Positions 1 to 5,406 of a stretch of 5,406 nt of DNA are shown here, piece after piece. Position numbers and translations under genes: made by a program. Origin of the DNA: DATCVA01 sp036567205. GTDB taxonomy: Bacteria; Pseudomonadota; Gammaproteobacteria; Burkholderiales; Burkholderiaceae_B. The notes beneath the pieces were generated by a model. That model did no database searches and was not told the origin of the DNA. It was given only the letters and a program-made list of their open reading frames with translations. The stretch's first letter is position 1. Each line of letters starts with the position of its first letter. Location: contig DATCVA010000349.1 of assembly GCA_036567205.1 (NCBI GenBank), positions 1 through 5,406 on the forward strand, given 5' to 3'.

Positions 1-94
1 CGATAGGCGTGTCAGCCTGAACGCGAGCGTTGGTGTTTACAGCGCCTGCGGCTGGCGCCGCGGCAGGAATAGAGGATTCTTCCCAGTTCAACAT
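1..94 (-). CDS. nrdB: Ribonucleoside-diphosphate reductase beta subunit, N-terminal fragment (cut by window edge)
   Basis: Reading the minus strand from an ATG at 94-92 gives an open frame of 31 codons that runs off the left edge. It begins MLNWEESSIPAAAP and continues as an Ala/Pro/Asn-rich N-terminus. Class Ia RNR small subunits of this lineage commonly begin with MLNWEE, followed by a variable linker. The position 17 nt downstream of the nrdA stop, in the same orientation, is the usual nrdA-nrdB operon order. By family knowledge, NrdB carries the di-iron centre and tyrosyl radical that start catalysis in NrdA; none of those residues lies inside the window, so an intact gene cannot be confirmed. 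The call rests on the first residues and the context. Expression is probably from the nrdA promoter, as the 17-nt gap leaves no room for another. Confidence 0.85.
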   Translation of the reverse strand, partial: MLNWEESSIPAAAPAAGAVNTNARVQADTPI

Positions 95-101
95 AATTAA
101 T

Positions 102-108
102 TCTCTTT
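102..108 (-). promoter_or_regulatory. Ribosome binding site of nrdB
   Basis: The minus strand reads AAAGAGA seven bases before the nrdB ATG, inside the 17-nt gap after the nrdA stop. It is a partial Shine-Dalgarno match (AAGAGA against AGGAGA) at normal spacing. It supports the ATG at 94 as the nrdB start and independent re-initiation after nrdA. Confidence 0.6.
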
Positions 109-111
109 ACG

Positions 112-3027
<2,916 letters not shown>

Positions 3028-3032
3028 GAATG

Positions 3033-3037
3033 CTCCT
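3033..3037 (-). promoter_or_regulatory. Ribosome binding site of nrdA
   Basis: The minus strand reads AGGAG, then CATTC, then the ATG at 3027-3025. This is a strong Shine-Dalgarno sequence at 5-nt spacing. It decides the start in favour of residue 1 rather than the next Met (residue 36), which lies inside the ATP-cone. Confidence 0.85.
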
Positions 3038-3150
3038 GGATGTGAATGGCACGCTTATTTAGCATGCAAATACGTATATTTAGTGACGATGGTGTGTAAA
3101 ACGGCGTTTGTTTCGTGACTTTTTTCGAAAACCCGCTCTTTAGGCTTAAA

Positions 3151-3166
3151 CCACAACATATTGTGG
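3151..3166. promoter_or_regulatory. NrdR box 1 (promoter-downstream operator of nrdAB)
   Basis: The 16-mer CCACAACATATTGTGG matches the NrdR-box consensus as I recall it (acaCwAtATaTwGtgt) at 13 of 16 positions, including the conserved C, A, AT, T and G core. With one flanking base on each side it is an 18-bp palindrome with 7-bp perfect arms. It starts 31 bp from box 2, leaving 15 bp between them, which is the paired arrangement known for NrdR operators (about three helical turns). It lies about 14-29 nt into the predicted nrdA transcript. Confidence 0.85.
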
Positions 3167-3181
3167 TGGCTTTGTTCTTGA

Positions 3182-3197
3182 GCACTAATTGTAGTGA
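3182..3197. promoter_or_regulatory. NrdR box 2 (overlaps the nrdA -10 element)
   Basis: The 16-mer GCACTAATTGTAGTGA matches the NrdR-box consensus at 11 of 16 positions, with 5-bp perfect arms (CACTA/TAGTG). It is weaker than box 1 but is spaced from it exactly as expected and covers the predicted -10 hexamer (3193-3188), so bound NrdR would block RNA polymerase. NrdR is an ATP-cone/zinc-ribbon repressor that responds to the ATP/dATP balance; its gene is not in this window. Confidence 0.78.
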
Positions 3198-3216
3198 TTG
3201 CCGCAGGATGAATCAA
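3188..3216 (-). promoter_or_regulatory. Predicted sigma70 promoter of nrdAB
   Basis: On the minus strand a -35 TTGATT (3216-3211, 4 of 6 to consensus) is separated by 17 bp from a -10 TACAAT (3193-3188, 5 of 6). Transcription should start near 3181-3179, giving a leader of about 152 nt. The -10 lies inside NrdR box 2, and box 1 follows just after the start site, which supports the assignment independently. This is a reading of the sequence only. Confidence 0.7.
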
Positions 3217-3228
3217 GCGCAAAAGCAG

Positions 3229-3248
3229 TTTATTTTTTTATTTTTTAT
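3229..3248 (-). promoter_or_regulatory. A-rich tract, candidate UP element of the nrdAB promoter
   Basis: On the minus strand this 20-bp stretch is entirely A and T, with runs of six and seven A. Relative to the predicted start near 3180 it spans about -49 to -68, where the alpha C-terminal domains of RNA polymerase bind UP elements. It could also act as a curved-DNA segment. There is no GC-rich stem before the T-run on the plus strand, so it is not a terminator for that direction. Confidence 0.45.
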
Positions 3249-3312
3249 GCTATTGGCAAAGTAAGCCCGTTTCTTTGCGGCTTTGCTGGAAATCAATATT
3301 GGTCAACGTCCC

Positions 3313-3319
3313 GGAGGGG
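3313..3319 (+). promoter_or_regulatory. Ribosome binding site of the lipoprotein gene
   Basis: GGAGGGG lies about 8-10 nt before the ATG at 3328. It selects this ATG over an upstream in-frame TTG at 3283. The shorter protein also places a lipoprotein signal peptide right at the N-terminus, which the longer version would bury behind 15 extra residues. Confidence 0.75.
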
Positions 3320-3327
3320 TGGTTTTT

Positions 3328-3816
3328 ATGTATAAGGCAGGTATTCGTAAAAGTACATTTGTTGGTGGTTTGGCAGTTACGGTTTTCATTGCGGGCTGCG
3401 TATCTGCGCCTGCGCCGGCTCCGTCAGTGCCGGTTGCCGGGCAATGCCGCGCCGCGCCGGCTAATGATCCCCTTGTTGGCACATGGCTGGCGGTACGCAA
3501 GCATAAGGGGGTAGCCGGAGAGCTGCATGTTTTGTTTGCCTTGCAGGCTGATGGCACCATGGCCTATAACGAACAGCTAAAGCGTGGCAAAACGCCGCCT
3601 CGCGAACTTAACGAAACGGGCTGCTGGCATCACGACAAAAGCACGCTGACTCTGCAAACGACCAAGTCGAACGGGGCCCCGATCGAGCTGGACGATCCCA
3701 TTTACAGCAATAAATTCACAATACGTTCGCAAGACGGAAAGACGCTGTCTTTACTGGGCTCTGACGGCCAGTTCAAAGCACGGCGCATGCCTGACGGCTA
3801 CCGTCTGCCGTATTAG
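3328..3816 (+). CDS. Small lipoprotein, possible lipocalin-like beta-barrel, function unknown
   Basis: The predicted protein is 162 aa. Residues 1-23 form a type II signal peptide: positive n-region (K3, R7, K8), hydrophobic core, then lipobox I-A-G-C with C24 as the lipidated cysteine. Residue +2 is Val rather than Asp, so outer-membrane sorting is likely. An Ala/Pro-rich tether (25-38) follows. The rest (about 46-155) alternates short hydrophobic strands with turns: LVGTW at 49-53, ADGTM at 74-78, GCW at 98-100, YSNKF at 126-130, DGKTL at 136-140. The G-T-W start and DGT turns recall lipocalin-like or related beta-barrel lipoproteins, but I recognise no named family. C40 and C99 could form a disulfide. 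It is divergent from nrdA and convergent with gltX, so it is probably monocistronic. Its stop codon overlaps the end of a foldback repeat. The gene call is firm; the fold is only a suggestion. Confidence 0.85.
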   Translation: MYKAGIRKSTFVGGLAVTVFIAGCVSAPAPAPSVPVAGQCRAAPANDPLVGTWLAVRKHKGVAGELHVLFALQADGTMAYNEQLKRGKTPPRELNETGCWHHDKSTLTLQTTKSNGAPIELDDPIYSNKFTIRSQDGKTLSLLGSDGQFKARRMPDGYRLPY

Positions 3817-3975
3817 TGTCCTGCCTGGTTAATTCGTTTGGTCAATTTTGGCGCCCGAAGCCCCCATACGGCGTTGCCGCTCCTCGCCATAGTCATGCTA
3901 TGACTCGTCGCGGCGCCTTGTCTGGGAACTCCGGCCATCCGAACTTGACTCTATCAACTAACCAGGCAGGGCACT
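3815..3975. repeat. 161-bp foldback (imperfect inverted repeat) with 17-bp terminal inverted repeats
   Basis: The termini 3815-3831 and 3959-3975 are inverted copies matching at 16 of 17 positions (AGTGTCCTGCCTGGTTA against AGTGCCCTGCCTGGTTA). Further in, GTCAA at 3841-3845 pairs with TTGAC at 3945-3949 in exact register, and GG at 3850-3851 with CC at 3939-3940. The centre carries AGTCAT/ATGACT (3891-3896, 3900-3905), shifted 6 nt in register. It occupies practically all the space between the convergent lipoprotein and gltX genes. No transposase is encoded and no target-site duplication is visible. It may be a small non-autonomous (MITE- or REP-like) element, or a large two-way transcription barrier; there is no U-tract typical of an intrinsic terminator. 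The inverted structure is seen directly; its nature as a dispersed repeat is inference. Confidence 0.7.
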
Positions 3976-3976
3976 G

Positions 3977-5386
3977 CTACAGAATGGACAAACGCTTCAA
4001 GACGGTCTCACGTCCCAGCAGCGCTAAAACCGCATCCAGGGCGGGCGTTTGTTTTTGGCCTGTTACAGCGATCCGTAGCGGGATACCCAGTTTGGGCATT
4101 TTTATACTGTAGTCGTTCAGCACCGCCTTGATGACGCCGGCCAGAGCTTCGGCCGTCCATTCGGGCAGGGCCTGTGCGCGTTGGGCAAAGTCCTTCAGAA
4201 CTACTTTGGCCTCGTCGTGCAAGTGCTCGGCCGACAGTTCGGCGCTGGCTGGGGTGTAAGGGCCGCAAAACAGCATGGCGCCCTCGGCCAGTTGGTTCAG
4301 GGTTTCTGCGCGGTCTTTAAGCAGGCCCATAATCGCGTCAAGGTCGGCTGCTTGCGGGTTGCCTCCCAGGCTCTGGATGCGAGAGGCGACGCGGGCAGCC
4401 AGATCTTGGTTGCTGCTGTGCTTGATGTAATGAGCATTGACCCAGTTTAGTTTTTTGGGGTCCCATTGAGCGGGCGATTTATTCAGATTGCGTGTATCGA
4501 ACCAGTCCACCAACTGTGCACGGCTAAAAATTTCATCATTGCCGTGGCTCCAGCCCAGACGTGCCAGATAGTTGATCATGGCTTCGGGCAGATAGCCTTC
4601 CTTGTCGTACTCCATGACATTGACGGCGCCATGACGTTTGGACAGTTTTTCGCCATCCGGACCAAGAATCATGGGTACGTGTCCGTATTCGGGCAACGAC
4701 GCACCCAGCGCGCGCAAAATATTGATTTGCCGCGGGGTGTTGTTGACATGATCGTCTCCGCGCAGTACATGCGTGATTTGCATGTCCCAGTCATCGACTA
4801 CCACACAGAAATTGTAGGTGGGCGTGCCATCGGGACGGGCGATGATCAGGTCGTCAAGTTCGGTGTTATCGAAACTGATGGGGCCTTTGATCAAATCGTT
4901 CCAGCCCGTAACGCCTTCCGTGGGGTTCTTGAAGCGTACAACCGGTTTACGTCCTTCGGGAATGGTCGGCAACTGTTTGCCGGGTTCGGGTCGCCATGTG
5001 CCATCGTAGCGCGGCTTCAGTCCAAGCGCGCGTGCTTTTTCGCGCATGGCCTCGACTTCTTCGGGGCTGCTGTAGCAGTAATAAGCCGTGCCCTCGGCCA
5101 ACATTTTATTGATGACCTCGCGATAGCGGTCCATGCGCTGCATTTGGTAAAACGGCCCCTCGTCCGGCTGCATGTCGAGCCAGGCCATGCTGTCTAAAAT
5201 AGCCTGAACCGCTTCCGGGGTTGAACGCTCCAGATCGGTGTCTTCGACGCGAAGCACGAACACACCTTTGTGGTGGCGGGCGAACGCCCATGAAAACAGG
5301 GCGGTGCGAGCGCCACCCAAATGCAGGTAGCCCGTAGGAGAGGGGGCGAACCGTGTACGAACAACAGAAGAGGTAGACGAGGTCAT
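3977..5386 (-). CDS. gltX: Glutamyl-tRNA synthetase
   Basis: This 469-aa class I aminoacyl-tRNA synthetase attaches glutamate to tRNA-Glu in the cytoplasm. The Rossmann-fold catalytic domain starts with RFAPSPTGYLHLGGARTAL, carrying the HIGH-type motif as H22-L-G-G25. VEDTDLERS is at 47-55, the active-site stretch VLRGDDHVNNTPRQ at 207-220, and the KMSKS-type loop KLSKR at 247-251. The rest (about 310-469) is the helical anticodon-binding part; the end, with KMPKLGIPLRIAVTGQ, is typical of bacterial GluRS. Length is normal for bacterial GluRS. The insertion that binds zinc in E. coli keeps only one Cys here (C104 in YYCYSS), so zinc binding is probably lost. The ATG at 5386 puts nine residues before TRFAPSPTG, with no other start codon between; the 20 bases before it show no clear Shine-Dalgarno. 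It ends 1 nt from the foldback repeat and converges on the lipoprotein gene. Confidence 0.98.
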   Translation of the reverse strand: MTSSTSSVVRTRFAPSPTGYLHLGGARTALFSWAFARHHKGVFVLRVEDTDLERSTPEAVQAILDSMAWLDMQPDEGPFYQMQRMDRYREVINKMLAEGTAYYCYSSPEEVEAMREKARALGLKPRYDGTWRPEPGKQLPTIPEGRKPVVRFKNPTEGVTGWNDLIKGPISFDNTELDDLIIARPDGTPTYNFCVVVDDWDMQITHVLRGDDHVNNTPRQINILRALGASLPEYGHVPMILGPDGEKLSKRHGAVNVMEYDKEGYLPEAMINYLARLGWSHGNDEIFSRAQLVDWFDTRNLNKSPAQWDPKKLNWVNAHYIKHSSNQDLAARVASRIQSLGGNPQAADLDAIMGLLKDRAETLNQLAEGAMLFCGPYTPASAELSAEHLHDEAKVVLKDFAQRAQALPEWTAEALAGVIKAVLNDYSIKMPKLGIPLRIAVTGQKQTPALDAVLALLGRETVLKRLSIL

Positions 5387-5406
5387 AGATAATGTTTAGG
5401 CTGTGC

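Larger units (their letters stand above)
3028..3327. other. Divergent intergenic control region between nrdA and the lipoprotein gene
   Basis: This 300-bp non-coding stretch is more AT-rich than the flanking genes. On the minus strand, in the direction of nrdA, it holds an A-rich tract, a -35/-10 pair, two NrdR-like palindromes, a leader of about 150 nt and the nrdA ribosome binding site. On the plus strand only the ribosome binding site of the lipoprotein gene is clear; I could not find a convincing -35/-10 pair for that gene. Small perfect palindromes (TTTTCGAAAA at 3122-3131, ATACGTAT at 3070-3077, GCATGC at 3062-3067) are present without an assigned role. Confidence 0.8.

Noticed and set aside
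3073..3100. Second possible nrdA promoter: TTTACA (3100-3095), 16 bp, TATACG (3078-3073)
   Set aside because: The -10 match is only 4 of 6 and nothing regulatory surrounds it. The upstream promoter with NrdR boxes is the better supported one. It could be a minor start.
3041..3100. DnaA-box-like sequences (TGTGTAAAA, TGTGAATGG) in the nrdA leader
   Set aside because: They match the TGTGGATAA form at only about 6-7 of 9 positions, and are single, weak and in AT-rich DNA. DnaA control of nrdAB is known in E. coli, but this evidence is too thin.
3229..3248. T-rich run on the plus strand as an intrinsic terminator
   Set aside because: No GC-rich hairpin precedes it and no plus-strand gene ends upstream. 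Its place relative to the nrdAB promoter fits an UP element better.
3283..3327. TTG start for a longer lipoprotein with 15 more residues
   Set aside because: The Shine-Dalgarno at 3313-3319 serves the ATG at 3328, and the extra residues would precede a normal lipoprotein signal peptide.
3816..4112. Plus-strand frame of 98 codons through the foldback repeat into the gltX end
   Set aside because: It starts in the lipoprotein stop codon, translates the palindromic repeat and then antisense gltX. The composition follows the repeat, not a protein family.
4466..5197. Long open frame of 243 codons on the plus strand, antisense to gltX
   Set aside because: It lies wholly inside a firmly identified gltX on the other strand, has no Shine-Dalgarno support, and its protein shows no recognisable domain. 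Such antisense frames arise from codon bias in conserved genes.

Overview
This is mostly a housekeeping stretch of a proteobacterial chromosome. The protein sequences look betaproteobacterial, most likely Burkholderiales and perhaps Alcaligenaceae. That placement comes from the style of NrdA (two N-terminal ATP-cone regions, a CEAC tail), the NrdB start (MLNWEE) and the GluRS sequence; it is an inference, since no database search was possible.

Layout from left to right. Positions 1-94 hold the first 31 codons of nrdB (minus strand), cut by the window edge. Positions 112-3027 hold complete nrdA (minus strand), 17 nt upstream of nrdB, so the two form an nrdAB operon for class Ia ribonucleotide reductase. 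Positions 3028-3327 are a divergent control region. It contains a good sigma70-type promoter for nrdAB, an A-rich tract in UP-element position, and two palindromes that match the NrdR box, with starts 31 bp apart; one covers the -10 element. Positions 3328-3816 (plus strand) encode a small lipoprotein of unknown function. Positions 3815-3975 are a 161-bp imperfect inverted repeat that fills the gap between two convergent genes and ends in 17-bp inverted termini matching at 16 of 17 positions. Positions 3977-5386 (minus strand) hold gltX, glutamyl-tRNA synthetase. The last 20 bases are its upstream leader.

How the genes work together: NrdA and NrdB form the enzyme that makes deoxyribonucleotides, and the control region indicates repression by NrdR, the nucleotide-sensing regulator of RNR genes. 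The lipoprotein and gltX have no evident functional link to nrdAB. I see no defence system, phage, CRISPR or other new multigene system here. The observations most worth a second look are the foldback repeat between the lipoprotein gene and gltX, including its overlap with the lipoprotein stop codon, and the very complete NrdR operator and promoter arrangement.
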